Of a stretch of DNA of 64,000 nt, positions 1 to 12,624 are shown in pieces (the first letter of the stretch is position 1; each line of letters opens with the position of its first letter). The position numbers and the translations under genes are program-made. A model generated the notes under the pieces. It saw nothing but the letters and a program-made list of their open reading frames with translations, was not told the DNA's origin and ran no database searches. Source of the stretch: Glycomyces terrestris (lineage in GTDB: Bacteria > Actinomycetota > Actinomycetes > Mycobacteriales > Micromonosporaceae); contig NZ_RSEB01000005.1 in the NCBI RefSeq assembly GCF_003933745.1, positions 62,001 through 126,000 of the forward strand, given 5' to 3'.

Positions 1-560
1 AGCGTCCACCGGTAGACCGGGACCGGGACGGCCGCGCCGCCGCCGGCGCGGACCGTGCGGATGAAGTCCTCGGCGGGGTCGCCGTGGAGCTGGATGGCGA
101 CGCGCTGCCCGGCGACGCCGCGCTCGCGCAGGTACTCGACGACCTCGTCGCCGGTCTCCGACGGCGCGGTCCACTCCTCGGTGAGCCCGGCGGCGCGCAC
201 GGCGCCGAGGGCCTTCGGGCCGCGGCAGAGGATGCGGGCGCGGGAGAGGACGTCGAGGAGGTCCTCGCCCATGCCCCAGCCCTCGGCGGCCTCAAGCCAG
301 CCGCGGAAGCCGATCCCGGTGGTGGCGACGACGAGGTCGGGCGCCTCCCTGATGAGTTCGACGGTGGCCGCGCGGAGGGCCTCGTCGTCGGGGAGCGGGA
401 CGATGCGCAGCGTCGGGGCGACGATGGTGCGGGCGCCGCGGCGCTCCAGGAGCGTCGCGAGCTCGTCGGCGCGGCGCTGCGCCGTGACGGCCACGGTGTA
501 GCCGGTCAGCGGCGCGAGCGTCGTCTCGGCCTCTTGGACGGGGGCTCCGGCAGCGGCCAT
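1..560 (-). CDS. hemD: Uroporphyrinogen-III synthase (partial, runs off the window)
   Basis: The visible 186 residues begin with an ATG at 560 and continue past base 1, so the C-terminal part is missing. The opening LTGYTVAVTAQRRADEL, followed by LVVATTGIGFRGWLEAAE and a later GQRVAIQLHGDPAEDF, matches the alternating two-domain uroporphyrinogen-III synthase fold. This enzyme cyclises hydroxymethylbilane to uroporphyrinogen III, the precursor of siroheme and heme. Its ATG overlaps the nirD stop by one base (TGATG), so it is translationally coupled as the last visible gene of the nitrite reductase operon. That fits a role in supplying siroheme to NirB. In many actinomycetes the protein beside nirBD carries a C-terminal winged-helix regulator domain. 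Whether this one does lies outside the window. Confidence 0.85.
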   Translation of the reverse strand, partial: MAAAGAPVQEAETTLAPLTGYTVAVTAQRRADELATLLERRGARTIVAPTLRIVPLPDDEALRAATVELIREAPDLVVATTGIGFRGWLEAAEGWGMGEDLLDVLSRARILCRGPKALGAVRAAGLTEEWTAPSETGDEVVEYLRERGVAGQRVAIQLHGDPAEDFIRTVRAGGGAAVPVPVYRWT

Positions 561-901
561 CAGGCGCTCGCTTTCACTTCCGAGAGGGCCCCCACGCGGA
601 TCTCTCCGGCGGCGACCTCGACTGCGTACACCTCCAGCGACACGGCCTCGTCGTCGAGGCAGACGCCGGTCTTCAGGGAGAACGCCTGCTTGAGCAGGGG
701 GCTGATGACGACGGGTTCGCCGCCGCGGTCGCCGACCAGGCCCCGGCTGATGACGTTCGCGCCCGTGAACGGGTCCTGGTTGGACACCGCGTGGAGGCTG
801 TCGTCGAGGAGCCGGAACACGGCGACCTGGGAGCCGTCCGCCAGGAGGGCGGCGACGCCGCGGCCGGGGACGAGCCGGTCGAATGCGCAGATGGGTTCCA
901 T
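560..901 (-). CDS. nirD: Nitrite reductase (NADH) small subunit NirD
   Basis: A 113-residue Rieske-fold protein that partners NirB in reducing nitrite to ammonium. The stretch SNQDPFTGANVISRG and the late ISPLLKQAFSLKTGVCLDD are typical of NirD. The paired Cys-His ligands of true Rieske proteins are absent, as expected for this family, so it is probably structural and binds no cluster. The ATG at 901 lies five bases after the nirB stop, and the stop overlaps the hemD start by one base. This tight packing shows a single operon with nirB and hemD. Length and sequence are normal for the family. Confidence 0.93.
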   Translation of the reverse strand: MEPICAFDRLVPGRGVAALLADGSQVAVFRLLDDSLHAVSNQDPFTGANVISRGLVGDRGGEPVVISPLLKQAFSLKTGVCLDDEAVSLEVYAVEVAAGEIRVGALSEVKASA

Positions 902-906
902 CGTGG

Positions 907-3390
907 TCACTTCCCTTGGGAGGAGCGGAGGACGGGCGTGCCGAGCAGGACCGGCTGGGAGCGCTCGGTCGTGCCGGCCGGGAACTTCTGGCCGCGGACC
1001 TCCTCGAACTCGATCGAGGGGTCCGGGGTCTCGGGGGCGTTGACGAAGGACACGAACCGCTGGAGCTTCTCGGGGTCGTCGATGACGCCCTTCCACTCGT
1101 CGGCGTAGGTCTCGACGTGCTTGGCCATCATGGCGTCGAGGTCCTCGCAGATCCCGAGCCGGTCGTCGACGATGACCTCGCGGAGGTAGTCGAGGCCGCC
1201 TTCGAGGCCCTCGACCCACTTCGAGGTGCGCTGGAGCCGGTCGGCGGTCGAGATGTAGAACATGAGGAACCGGTCGATGGTGCGGACCAGCGTCTCGGAG
1301 TCCACATCGGACAGGAGCAGGTCGGCGTGGCGGGGCGTGAAGCCGCCGTTGCCGCCGACGTACAGGTTCCAGCCGTGCTCGGTGGCGATGACCCCGAAGT
1401 CCTTGCCGCGGGCCTCGGCGCACTCGCGCGCGCAGCCGGAGACGGCGGACTTGAGCTTGTGCGGGCTGCGCAGCCCCCGGTAGCGCAGTTCGAGGTCGAT
1501 GGCCATCTTCACCGAGTCCTGCACGCCGTAGCGGCACCAGTCGGTGCCGACGCAGGACTTGACGGTGCGCAGGGCCTTGCCGTAGGCGTGGCCGGACTCG
1601 AAGCCGGCGTCGACGAGCTTGCGCCAGATCTTCGGGAGGTCTTCGACGCGGGCGCCGAACATGTCGATGCGCTGGCCGCCGGTGATCTTGGTGTAGAGGT
1701 CGAACTCCTTGGCGACCTGCCCGATGACGATGAGCTTGTCGGGCGTGATCTCGCCGCCGGGGATGCGCGGGACGACCGAGTAGGTGCCGTTGCGCTGCAT
1801 GTTGGCGAGGAAGTGGTCGTTGGTGTCCTGGAGCGCGGCCTGCTCGCCGTCGAGGATGTGGCCGTTGGAGAGCGAGGCGAGGATCGAGGCGACGGCGGGC
1901 TTGCACAGGTCGCAGCCGGAGCCGGTGCCGTGGCGGGCGATGAGCTCGGAGAAGGTCGTGATGCCGGTGACCTTGACGATGTCGAACAGCTCGGCGCGGG
2001 ACTGGGTGAAGTGCTCGCACACGGCCTTGGAGACCTCGACGCCGCCTTCGGCGAGGAGCTGCTTGAGCATGGGGATGCACGAGCCGCAGGAGGTGCCGGC
2101 CTTGGTGCACGCCTTGATCTCCGCGACGTCGTGGCAGCCCTCGTGGATGGCGCCCATGATCTCGCCCTTGGTGACGGCGTTGCAGGAGCAGACCTGCGCG
2201 CCGTCGGGGAGCGCCCCTTCGACCTCGCCGCCGCCGAGGAGGTCGGCGAGCTTGCCGGGGACCTTGCCGCCGACGCTGGCGCGCAGCAGCGGGTAGGGCT
2301 CGGCGTCGCCGACGAGCATGCCGCCCAGGAGGGTCTGCGCGTCGTCGGAGAGGATGAGCTTGGCGTAGGTGCCGTTCGCCGGGTCGAGGTAGGTGGTGGC
2401 GAGCGGGCCGTCGAAGGCGCCGAACTGGGCGACGTCGACGCCGAGGAGCTTGAGCTTGGTCGACATGTCGGCGCCGGGGAAGGTGGCCTCGCCGCCGGCG
2501 AGGCGGTCGGCGACGACCTCGGCCATCGCGTAGCCGGGGGCGACGAGCCCGTAGCAGACGCCCTCCATGGCGGCGACCTCGCCGATCGCGTACACGTCGG
2601 GGTCCGAAGTGGCGCAGGAGAGGTCGGTGGTGATGCCGCCGCGCTCGCCGACCGCGATGCCGCAGTCGCGGGCGAGCTGGTCGCGGGGGCGCACGCCGGC
2701 CGCGAAGATGATGAGGTCGGTGTCGTAGGAGACGCCCTCGCGGTTGGTGTCCATGCGCAGGCGGCCGTCGACGGCTTCGATCTTCGTGCCGCCGGTCGAG
2801 CAGTCGACGCCGATCCCGAGCTTCTCGATGTGCTGCTTGAGGACGCCGCCGCCGGCCTCGTCGAGCTGGCGGGCCATGAGCCAGGGGGCGAACTCGACGA
2901 TCTGGGTCTCCAGGCCGAGGAGCTTGAGGGCGTTCGCGGCCTCGAGGCCGAGGAGTCCGCCGCCGATGACGACGCCGTGGCGCTTCCCCTCGGCGTGGGC
3001 CTTGATGTTCTCGAGGTCCTCGATGGTGCGGTAGACGAACACGCCGGGGAGGTCGGCGCCCTCCATCGGGGGCACGAACGCGTAGGAGCCGGTGGCGAAC
3101 ACGAGCTTGTCGTACGGGTACTCGCCGGAGGCGGAGCGCACGACCTTGGCCTCGCGGTCCACTTCGGTCGCGGCCTCGCCGAGGCGGACCTCGACGCCGG
3201 GGAGGTCGGAGGCCAGGGAGAGCTCCTCGGCGCTGACCCCGTCGAAGAACGCCGACAGGCGGACCCGGTCGTAGGCCGGGCGGGGCTCCTCGCACAGGAC
3301 CGTGACGTCCCAGGACGGGTCGCGCTGGGTGACCGCCTCCAGGAAGCGGCGGCCGACCATGCCGTCGCCGATGACTACCAGTTTGCTCAT
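907..3390 (-). CDS. nirB: Nitrite reductase (NADH) large subunit NirB
   Basis: An 827-residue cytoplasmic enzyme that uses NADH, FAD, Fe-S clusters and siroheme to take nitrite to ammonium in six electrons. The N-terminus (MSKLVVIGDGMVGRRFLEA) is an FAD-binding Rossmann motif, followed by a second NAD-binding motif (VVIGGGLLGLEAA). A BFD-type [2Fe-2S] region shows CSCNAVTKGEI and CTKAGTSCGSC. The C-terminal half holds the siroheme/[4Fe-4S] ligands, a C-x5-C (SCVGTDWC) and a C-x3-C (GCARECAEA). The start overlaps the stop of the upstream flavoprotein by four bases (ATGA). Length and domain order are complete. The operon carries a GlnR-like operator upstream of its first gene, so induction by nitrogen limitation is expected. 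Confidence 0.96.
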   Translation of the reverse strand: MSKLVVIGDGMVGRRFLEAVTQRDPSWDVTVLCEEPRPAYDRVRLSAFFDGVSAEELSLASDLPGVEVRLGEAATEVDREAKVVRSASGEYPYDKLVFATGSYAFVPPMEGADLPGVFVYRTIEDLENIKAHAEGKRHGVVIGGGLLGLEAANALKLLGLETQIVEFAPWLMARQLDEAGGGVLKQHIEKLGIGVDCSTGGTKIEAVDGRLRMDTNREGVSYDTDLIIFAAGVRPRDQLARDCGIAVGERGGITTDLSCATSDPDVYAIGEVAAMEGVCYGLVAPGYAMAEVVADRLAGGEATFPGADMSTKLKLLGVDVAQFGAFDGPLATTYLDPANGTYAKLILSDDAQTLLGGMLVGDAEPYPLLRASVGGKVPGKLADLLGGGEVEGALPDGAQVCSCNAVTKGEIMGAIHEGCHDVAEIKACTKAGTSCGSCIPMLKQLLAEGGVEVSKAVCEHFTQSRAELFDIVKVTGITTFSELIARHGTGSGCDLCKPAVASILASLSNGHILDGEQAALQDTNDHFLANMQRNGTYSVVPRIPGGEITPDKLIVIGQVAKEFDLYTKITGGQRIDMFGARVEDLPKIWRKLVDAGFESGHAYGKALRTVKSCVGTDWCRYGVQDSVKMAIDLELRYRGLRSPHKLKSAVSGCARECAEARGKDFGVIATEHGWNLYVGGNGGFTPRHADLLLSDVDSETLVRTIDRFLMFYISTADRLQRTSKWVEGLEGGLDYLREVIVDDRLGICEDLDAMMAKHVETYADEWKGVIDDPEKLQRFVSFVNAPETPDPSIEFEEVRGQKFPAGTTERSQPVLLGTPVLRSSQGK

Positions 3391-4832
3391 GCTGACACCT
3401 CATCGAGTTGTTCCGCGGCCCGGCCACTGCGCCATTGGGCGCCTGAAGCGCTGTCAGCCACAGTGCTGTTCAGCCACTTGCAGAGTCCGGCGACGTCTTC
3501 GGTGCAGGTCCCGCAGCCGGTGCTGGCCTGCGTGGCGTCGGACAGGGCCTCGGGAGTGCGCGCGCCGTCGAAGAACGCGTCGCGCAGCTCCCGCTTCGTG
3601 ACGTTGTTGCAGCGGCAGACCACGACCTCGTCGGGCATGGACGCCGGCGTTTCGGGGGCCACCGAGACGGATTCGCCGGGGCGGCCCATGAGGAGGGTGC
3701 GGCGGTCGTGCGGCACCGGGTCGCCGGTGTCGAACAGCTGGACCACCTGGCCGACCATGGGGTTGTCGCCGAGCATGACCGCGCCCGCGAGGCGGCCCTC
3801 GGCGTCGATCACGAGGCGCGCGTACGTGCCGCGCGCGGGGTCGGCGAAGGAGACGACCTCGTCGCCGTCGACCTCGCCCATCGCGGCCAGTTCGATGCCG
3901 GAGGCCTTGAGGCGGGTGACGAGGCGCGAGCCCTCGTAGGCGGCGTCGGGGTTGACGCCGGAGAGGAGGTCGACGACGACGTCGGCCTGCTCCCAGGCGG
4001 GGCCGACGAGGCCGTAGGGGATGCCGCGGTGCTCGGCGCAGTCGCCGACGGCGAACACGTCGGGGTGGGAGGTGCGGCACTGGTCGTCGATGACGACGCC
4101 GCGGCCGGTCTCCAGGCCCATCGCGGCGGCCAGGTCGGTGTTGGGGCGGATGCCGCAGGAGACGACGAGGAGCTGGCCGGTGACGGTGCGCCCGTCGGCG
4201 AGCACGAGGGTGAGGCCGTCGTCGCCGTGGATGACGCGGGTGGTCTGCGCGTCCACGACCGACTCGACGCCGACCTCGGCGTAGGAGTCGGCGAGGACCT
4301 TCGCGCCGAGGGGGTCGAGCTGGCGGTCCATGAGGTGCCCGGCGGCGTGGACGACGGTGACGTCCATGCCGCGCTTGGCGAGCCCGCGGGCCGACTCGAG
4401 GCCGAGGAGGCCGCCGCCGAGGACGATCGCGGAGGCGCGGTTGGCGGCCTCGTCGAGGATCGCGCGGGCGTCCTCGATGGTGCGCAGCACGTAGGCGCCG
4501 GTGGGGAGCGGGTCGAGGCCCGGGATCGGGGGGACGAACGCCTCCGCGCCGGTGGCGAGCACGAGCTTGTCGAACGCGGTCCCGTTCACGGTCTTCGCGT
4601 CGAGGTCGACGGACTCGACCTTCTCGCCGAGGCGGAGCTCGACGTGGTCGGGCGGGACGGGGAGGGCGATCTCGGCCTCGGTCTGCTTGCCCGCGATCAT
4701 GCTCGAGAGCAGGATGCGGTTGTACGCGGCCTCGGACTCGGCGCCGAACACGGTGACGTCGACGCCGCGGCGCCCGAGCTCGCGGGCGATGCGGGCCCCG
4801 GCCATGCCGTAGCCGACGATGGCGACCTTCAC
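3387..4832 (-). CDS. NAD(P)H-FAD oxidoreductase with BFD [2Fe-2S] domain, NasC-like
   Basis: A 481-residue flavoprotein. It opens with an FAD Rossmann motif (VAIVGYGMAGARIAREL) and has a second nucleotide motif near residues 140-150 (IVLGGGLLGLESARGL). It ends in a BFD-like [2Fe-2S] domain with CRCNNVTKREL and STGCGTCTEDVAGLC. It resembles the N-terminal half of NirB but lacks the siroheme module. This is the architecture of NasC, the electron-transfer subunit of assimilatory nitrate reductase. I infer that it passes NADH electrons to NasA, encoded at 13865-15901, though it could also assist NirB. It is the first gene of the nir operon and overlaps nirB by four bases. A GlnR-like operator lies about 120 bases upstream. 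Confidence 0.82.
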   Translation of the reverse strand: MKVAIVGYGMAGARIARELGRRGVDVTVFGAESEAAYNRILLSSMIAGKQTEAEIALPVPPDHVELRLGEKVESVDLDAKTVNGTAFDKLVLATGAEAFVPPIPGLDPLPTGAYVLRTIEDARAILDEAANRASAIVLGGGLLGLESARGLAKRGMDVTVVHAAGHLMDRQLDPLGAKVLADSYAEVGVESVVDAQTTRVIHGDDGLTLVLADGRTVTGQLLVVSCGIRPNTDLAAAMGLETGRGVVIDDQCRTSHPDVFAVGDCAEHRGIPYGLVGPAWEQADVVVDLLSGVNPDAAYEGSRLVTRLKASGIELAAMGEVDGDEVVSFADPARGTYARLVIDAEGRLAGAVMLGDNPMVGQVVQLFDTGDPVPHDRRTLLMGRPGESVSVAPETPASMPDEVVVCRCNNVTKRELRDAFFDGARTPEALSDATQASTGCGTCTEDVAGLCKWLNSTVADSASGAQWRSGRAAEQLDEVSA

Positions 4833-4955
4833 GCGCTTGACCTCCAGGTGCTGGGCTGACTGCGGGCGCGGCGTCGGGGATTCGACTCCCTTGAGCCGCG
4901 CTGCCGGTGCGACGGCGCTGTCAGCCCGGACTGGCGTCTAGGTTCACCCGGGCCT

Positions 4956-4993
4956 GTTTCGCGATCGAGCGGTCAATGTTTCGCGTGTGCTAA
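4956..4993 (-). promoter_or_regulatory. Putative GlnR operator upstream of the nitrite reductase operon
   Basis: Read on the minus strand this is TTAGC-N6-GAAAC-N17-GAAAC. The two GAAAC pentamers are exactly 22 bases (two helical turns) apart. The published actinobacterial GlnR motif is gTnAc-n6-GaAAc repeated at 11-base steps, so the b-sites fit well and the a-sites fit loosely. The same arrangement, including TTAGC and a run of matching flanking bases, recurs at 15925-15962 upstream of nasA. GlnR binding is inferred from motif and context. Confidence 0.65.
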
Positions 4994-5056
4994 GTAGTCC
5001 GCACGCTTCGGCCGCCGCGACTGGACAGCTCGTGCACGTCACCCGACTGGGTGTAG

Positions 5057-8873
<3,817 letters not shown>

Positions 8874-8954
8874 GTGATTTATTTTAGTTTCCGCCCGTGA
8901 GCGGCATAAGATGCTAGTCGAGCCTTGACCGCCTCGAAGTGAGGAAGTGTTCGC

Positions 8955-10379
8955 ATGACCGACTCCGTCGTCGACAGCACGCCGGCCGTCCCCCAGCAGA
9001 CCTCCAACGGACAGCACCCCCAGACCAGCCTCAGCACCGCCGCCGCCCGCAACCTCGCGACCACCACGAAGTCCGTCCCGCAGATGCAGGAGATCACCTC
9101 CCGGTGGCTCCTCAAGGTGCTGCCGTGGGTGCAGACCCAGGGCGGGGCCTACCGCGTGAACCGGCGCCTGACGCACACGGTCGGCGACGGCCGCGTCGAG
9201 TTCACCAGCGAGGGCGACGTCGTGCGCGTCATCCCGACCGAGCTCGGCGAGATCGCGCACCTGCGCGGCCTCGACGACGAGGAGGCCCTGGGCGCGCTCG
9301 CCGACCGCTTCGAGCAGCGCGAGATCCGCTCCGGGGAGCACCTGGCGCAGCAGGGGGCGCCGATCGACGGGCTGCACCTGATCGCGCACGGGCGCGTCGA
9401 GCAGCTCAAGGAGGGCAAGTTCGGCGACCGGTTCTCACTGGGCGTCCTGGTCGACGGCGACCACTTCGGCGACGAGGTCCTGACGGAGTCGGACCCGGTG
9501 TGGGACCACGACGTCATCGCGGCGACCCCGGTGACGGTGCTGTCCCTGCCGGCGGGGGCGGTGGCCGAGCTCGTCGACCGCATCCCGGCGCTCGCGTCGC
9601 ACCTGGCGCGGTTCCGGGCCGGGCGCTCGGCGAAGACGAACAAGCACGGCGAGTCGGCGATCGCGATCGCCGCGGGCCACACCGGCGAGCCGGACCTGCC
9701 GACCACGTTCGTGGACTACGAGCTCGCGCCGCGCGAGTACGAGCTGTCGGTGGCGCAGACGGTCCTGCGCGTCCACACGCGCGTCGCCGACCTGTACAAC
9801 CAGCCGATGAACCAGATGGAGCAGCAGCTCCGGCTCACCGTCGAGGCCCTCCGCGAGCAGCAGGAGGACCAGATGATCAACAACAAGGAGTTCGGGCTCC
9901 TGCACAACGCGGCGCTGAACCAGCGCATCCCGACCCGGTCGGGCCCGCCGACGCCCGACGACCTCGACGAGCTCATCTCGCGGCGCAGGGACACGCGCGT
10001 GATCCTGGCGCACCCGAAGGCGATCGCCGCGATCGGCCGGGAGCTGAACAAGCGGGGCCTGTACCCGCCGCTGGCGAGCTTCCAGGGCGGGGAGGCCGTG
10101 GCGTGGCGGGGCGTGCCGGTCCTGCCGTGCAACAAGATCCCGATCACGTCGGCCGGGACCACGTCGATCCTGGCGATGCGGCTCGGAGAGGACAACCAGG
10201 GCGTGGTGGGCCTGCACCAGACGGGCCTGCCGGACGAGTACGAGCCGGGCCTGTCGGTGCGGTTCATGGGCATCGACGAGAAGGCCGTCATGTCGTACCT
10301 CGTCAGCGCCTACTTCTCGGTGGCGGTGCTGGTCCCCGACGCGCTCGGCATCCTCGAGCACGTCGAGATCGGGCGCTAG
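8955..10379 (+). CDS. Family 2B encapsulin nanocompartment shell protein (EshA/SrpI-like)
   Basis: A 474-residue HK97-fold shell protein with a cyclic-nucleotide-binding-like domain inserted at about residues 97-225 ([26 protein letters not shown]). Such proteins were long annotated as Crp/Fnr regulators. No helix-turn-helix follows the insert. Instead the chain continues with [20 protein letters not shown] and an HK97-type second half that ends in [19 protein letters not shown], as in family 2B encapsulins such as Streptomyces EshA. The first 45 residues are Ser/Thr/Gln-rich and probably disordered. The ATG at 8955 follows GAGGAAG. The next gene is a polyprenyl diphosphate synthase, a known cargo class for family 2 shells. 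Ligand binding by the insert is plausible but unproven here. Confidence 0.9.
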   Translation: MTDSVVDSTPAVPQQTSNGQHPQTSLSTAAARNLATTTKSVPQMQEITSRWLLKVLPWVQTQGGAYRVNRRLTHTVGDGRVEFTSEGDVVRVIPTELGEIAHLRGLDDEEALGALADRFEQREIRSGEHLAQQGAPIDGLHLIAHGRVEQLKEGKFGDRFSLGVLVDGDHFGDEVLTESDPVWDHDVIAATPVTVLSLPAGAVAELVDRIPALASHLARFRAGRSAKTNKHGESAIAIAAGHTGEPDLPTTFVDYELAPREYELSVAQTVLRVHTRVADLYNQPMNQMEQQLRLTVEALREQQEDQMINNKEFGLLHNAALNQRIPTRSGPPTPDDLDELISRRRDTRVILAHPKAIAAIGRELNKRGLYPPLASFQGGEAVAWRGVPVLPCNKIPITSAGTTSILAMRLGEDNQGVVGLHQTGLPDEYEPGLSVRFMGIDEKAVMSYLVSAYFSVAVLVPDALGILEHVEIGR

Positions 10380-10400
10380 GCCGGACCGTTCCTCGCCGCG

Positions 10401-10434
10401 CCCGGGCGGCCGCGGACCGCCGCGGCCGCCCGGG
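10401..10434 (+). terminator. 15-bp perfect hairpin between shell and cargo genes
   Basis: The arms 10401-10415 and 10420-10434 are perfectly complementary (15 base pairs, nearly all G-C) with a 4-base loop ACCG. No U-run follows. It lies 21 bases after the encapsulin stop and 28 bases before the prenyl synthase ATG. It may therefore act as a partial terminator or an RNA 3'-end stabiliser that sets shell-to-cargo ratio. Confidence 0.6.
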
Positions 10435-10462
10435 CCCGTACCCCAGATTGGGAGGCCCCCGC

Positions 10463-11476
10463 ATGACCGTCCTGACCGACCAGTTCACCGAGGAACTGAT
10501 CTCCATCGATTTGCACCTCCGCAAGGCCGTGTACGGGCTGCGGAACCCCGCTGCGAGCATCGCGGCCTACCACTTCGGCTGGGAGGACGCGGACGGCGAG
10601 CTCACGGAGGCGAACTCCGGGAAGGCGCTGCGGCCGCTGCTCACCCTGCTCGCGGCGAAGACCGTGGCCGAGGAATGGCGGGCCGCCCTCCCGGCGGCGG
10701 TGGCGGTGGAGCTGGTCCACAACTTCTCCCTCGTCCACGACGACGTGATCGATCGCGACGAGTTCCGCCGGCACCGGCCGACGGTGTGGAAGGTGTTCGG
10801 CGCCAACGACGCCATCCTGGTCGGCGACGCCCTGCACGCGCTGGCGTTCGAGACGATCGCCGAGGCCGACGACGCGCACGCGGCGGCGGCCGCCAGGCTG
10901 CTGTCGAGGACCGTCCGGACGCTGATCGAGGGCCAGTTCGCGGACATCCGGTTCGAGGGCCGCACCTCGATCGACCTCGCCGAGTGCATCGCCATGAGCG
11001 AGAACAAGACCGCGTCGCTGATGGGCTGCGCGACCGCGCTGGGCGCCCTGTACGGCGGCGGCTCCCAGGCCCACGTCGACGCGCTCTGGGACTTCGGGTT
11101 CCGCCTCGGCACGGCGTTCCAGCACATCGACGACCTGCTGGGCATCTGGGGCGATCCGGAGGCCACGGGGAAGTCGGTGTACTCAGACCTGCGCAGCCGC
11201 AAGAAGTCGCTCCCGGTCACCGCCGCGCTCCGCTCCGGGGACCCGCGGGCGGAGGAGCTCGCCAGGCTCTACCACTCCGACGCGCCGCTCGACGACGCGG
11301 CGCTCGACCGGGCGGCCGAACTCGTCGAGGCGTGCGGCGGCCGCCGGTACTGCCGGGAGTCCGCGGAGGCGCTCGTCGAGGAGGCGGTGGCGAGCCTCCG
11401 CGTCAGGGGCCTCGACGCCGCGGCCGTCGCGGACCTGGGGGAACTGGCCGCGAGCACGGTAAGCCGGGTCCGGTGA
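10463..11476 (+). CDS. Polyprenyl diphosphate synthase, probable encapsulin cargo
   Basis: A 337-residue all-helical trans-prenyltransferase that condenses isopentenyl diphosphate onto an allylic diphosphate. The first Asp-rich motif is DDVID (residues 93-97) and the second is DDLLGIWGD (223-231). Phe88, five residues before the first motif, together with the absence of an insertion in that motif, predicts a short product (C15-C20); this is inference. The gene follows the encapsulin after 83 bases and overlaps ispH by four. In family 2B encapsulin loci a polyprenyl transferase in this position is a recognised cargo type. The N-terminus before the fold is only about 20 residues, shorter than the long disordered loading arms described for terpene cyclase cargos, so loading here is untested. 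The ATG at 10463 follows GGGAGG. Confidence 0.9.
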   Translation: MTVLTDQFTEELISIDLHLRKAVYGLRNPAASIAAYHFGWEDADGELTEANSGKALRPLLTLLAAKTVAEEWRAALPAAVAVELVHNFSLVHDDVIDRDEFRRHRPTVWKVFGANDAILVGDALHALAFETIAEADDAHAAAAARLLSRTVRTLIEGQFADIRFEGRTSIDLAECIAMSENKTASLMGCATALGALYGGGSQAHVDALWDFGFRLGTAFQHIDDLLGIWGDPEATGKSVYSDLRSRKKSLPVTAALRSGDPRAEELARLYHSDAPLDDAALDRAAELVEACGGRRYCRESAEALVEEAVASLRVRGLDAAAVADLGELAASTVSRVR

Positions 11477-12411
11477 CCGCGGTCCGCCGGGTCCTGCTGC
11501 CGTCGCCGCGGTCGTTCTGCGCGGGCGTGGAGCGGGCGATCGAGATCGTCGAGCGCCTGCTGGAGCTGCACGGCCCGCCGGTGTACGTGCGCAACCAGAT
11601 CGTGCACAACGCGCACGTCGTGGCGGACCTGGAGGCGCGGGGCGCGGTGTTCGTGTCCGAGCTGGACGAGGTGCCCGAGCGGGCGCTGGTGGTCTTCAGC
11701 GCGCACGGGGTGGCCCCGGCGGTGGAGACGGAGGCGCGGCGGCGGGGACTGGACGCGGTCGACGCGACGTGCCCGCTGGTCGCGAAGGTGCACGCGGAGG
11801 CCAAGCGCGCCGCGGACGCGGGCGACACGGTCGTCCTCATCGGGCACGAGGGGCACGAGGAGGTCGTGGGGACGCTCGGGGTCGCGCCCGGCCGCACGGT
11901 CCTGGTGTCGAGCGCCGCGGAGGCGGCGGCGCTGCGCGTGGACGACGAGGAGCGGGTCACGTACCTGAGCCAGACCACCCTCTCGGTGTCCGAAGTGGAG
12001 GACATCGCGGCGGCGCTGCGGTCGCGGTTCCCGCGCATCAGGGGCCAAGGGGCCGAGGACATCTGCTACGCGACGAGCAACCGGCAGGCCGCGGTCGCGG
12101 CGGTGGTCGGCGAGGCGGACCTGGTCCTGGTGGTCGGGTCGGCGAACTCGTCGAACTCGAACCGCCTGGTGGAGCTGGCGGCCGCGCGGGGCGTCGCGGC
12201 GCACCTGGTCGAGGACGCGGGCGCGGTGGACCCGGCCTGGCTGGAGGGCGCGGCCGTGGTCGCGGTGACCGCGGGCGCGTCGGCGCCGCCGCAGCTGGTG
12301 GACGAGGTGGTCGCGGCGATCGCCGCGGCCGGCCCAGTCGAGGTGGTCGAGCGGCCGGTGGCCGAGGAGACGCAGGAGTTCCTGCTCCCCCAACGGCTCC
12401 GGGGGGCGTGA
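11473..12411 (+). CDS. ispH: 4-hydroxy-3-methylbut-2-enyl diphosphate reductase (IspH)
   Basis: A 312-residue [4Fe-4S] enzyme that makes IPP and DMAPP from HMBPP, the last step of the MEP pathway. The three cluster cysteines are visible in SFCAGVERAI, DATCPLVAKVH and DICYATSNRQ. The conserved NQIVHNAHVV and the SSNSNRLVE loop are also present. The GTG at 11473 overlaps the stop of the prenyl synthase in GTGA, which implies translational coupling. Actinomycetes often have a second ispH copy elsewhere. A copy tied to a prenyl synthase and an encapsulin suggests a dedicated supply of C5 units to that synthase. A strong hairpin follows at 12575. Confidence 0.95.
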   Translation: MTAVRRVLLPSPRSFCAGVERAIEIVERLLELHGPPVYVRNQIVHNAHVVADLEARGAVFVSELDEVPERALVVFSAHGVAPAVETEARRRGLDAVDATCPLVAKVHAEAKRAADAGDTVVLIGHEGHEEVVGTLGVAPGRTVLVSSAAEAAALRVDDEERVTYLSQTTLSVSEVEDIAAALRSRFPRIRGQGAEDICYATSNRQAAVAAVVGEADLVLVVGSANSSNSNRLVELAAARGVAAHLVEDAGAVDPAWLEGAAVVAVTAGASAPPQLVDEVVAAIAAAGPVEVVERPVAEETQEFLLPQRLRGA

Positions 12412-12574
12412 GCACGGCTGCGGGACCCCGGGCTCCGGGCGGGTGCGCGCTCGGACGCGTGATCGGATGCGCAGTCGGGTGCGGTGAGATGGCGGCTGGT
12501 GTGCGGCCGTGGTCGCGAGGCCCGGCCGTGAGGGCCGGCCCCGAAGGGCCGGTCGCGAGGACCCGAACACGAAG

Positions 12575-12601
12575 GCCCGGCCGCGCATCGCGCGGCCGGG
12601 C
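12575..12601. terminator. Bidirectional GC-rich terminator
   Basis: A 12-bp perfect stem (arms 12575-12586 and 12590-12601) with a 3-base loop ATC lies between the convergent ispH and hydrolase genes. The preceding 160 bases hold other GGCCGGCC-type inverted repeats and no gene. Confidence 0.7.
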
Positions 12602-12624
12602 GTGTCCGATTTCCCTTGCGGGAC

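Noticed and set aside
560..3427. A 955-codon minus-strand open frame over nirB
   Set aside because: Its Arg/Pro-rich sequence is a shadow of nirB; only its last 113 codons, nirD, are real.
883..3939. A 1018-codon plus-strand frame opposite nirB
   Set aside because: Gly/Ala/Val/Asp-rich antisense frame caused by high GC3, with no domain or ribosome site.
4880..4905. GGATTCGACTCCC, tRNA-like
   Set aside because: No D-arm or anticodon arm within 60 bases upstream; chance match.
8955..10379. Crp/Fnr-family transcription factor
   Set aside because: It has the nucleotide-binding-like domain but no HTH, and the flanking sequence fits a family 2B encapsulin.
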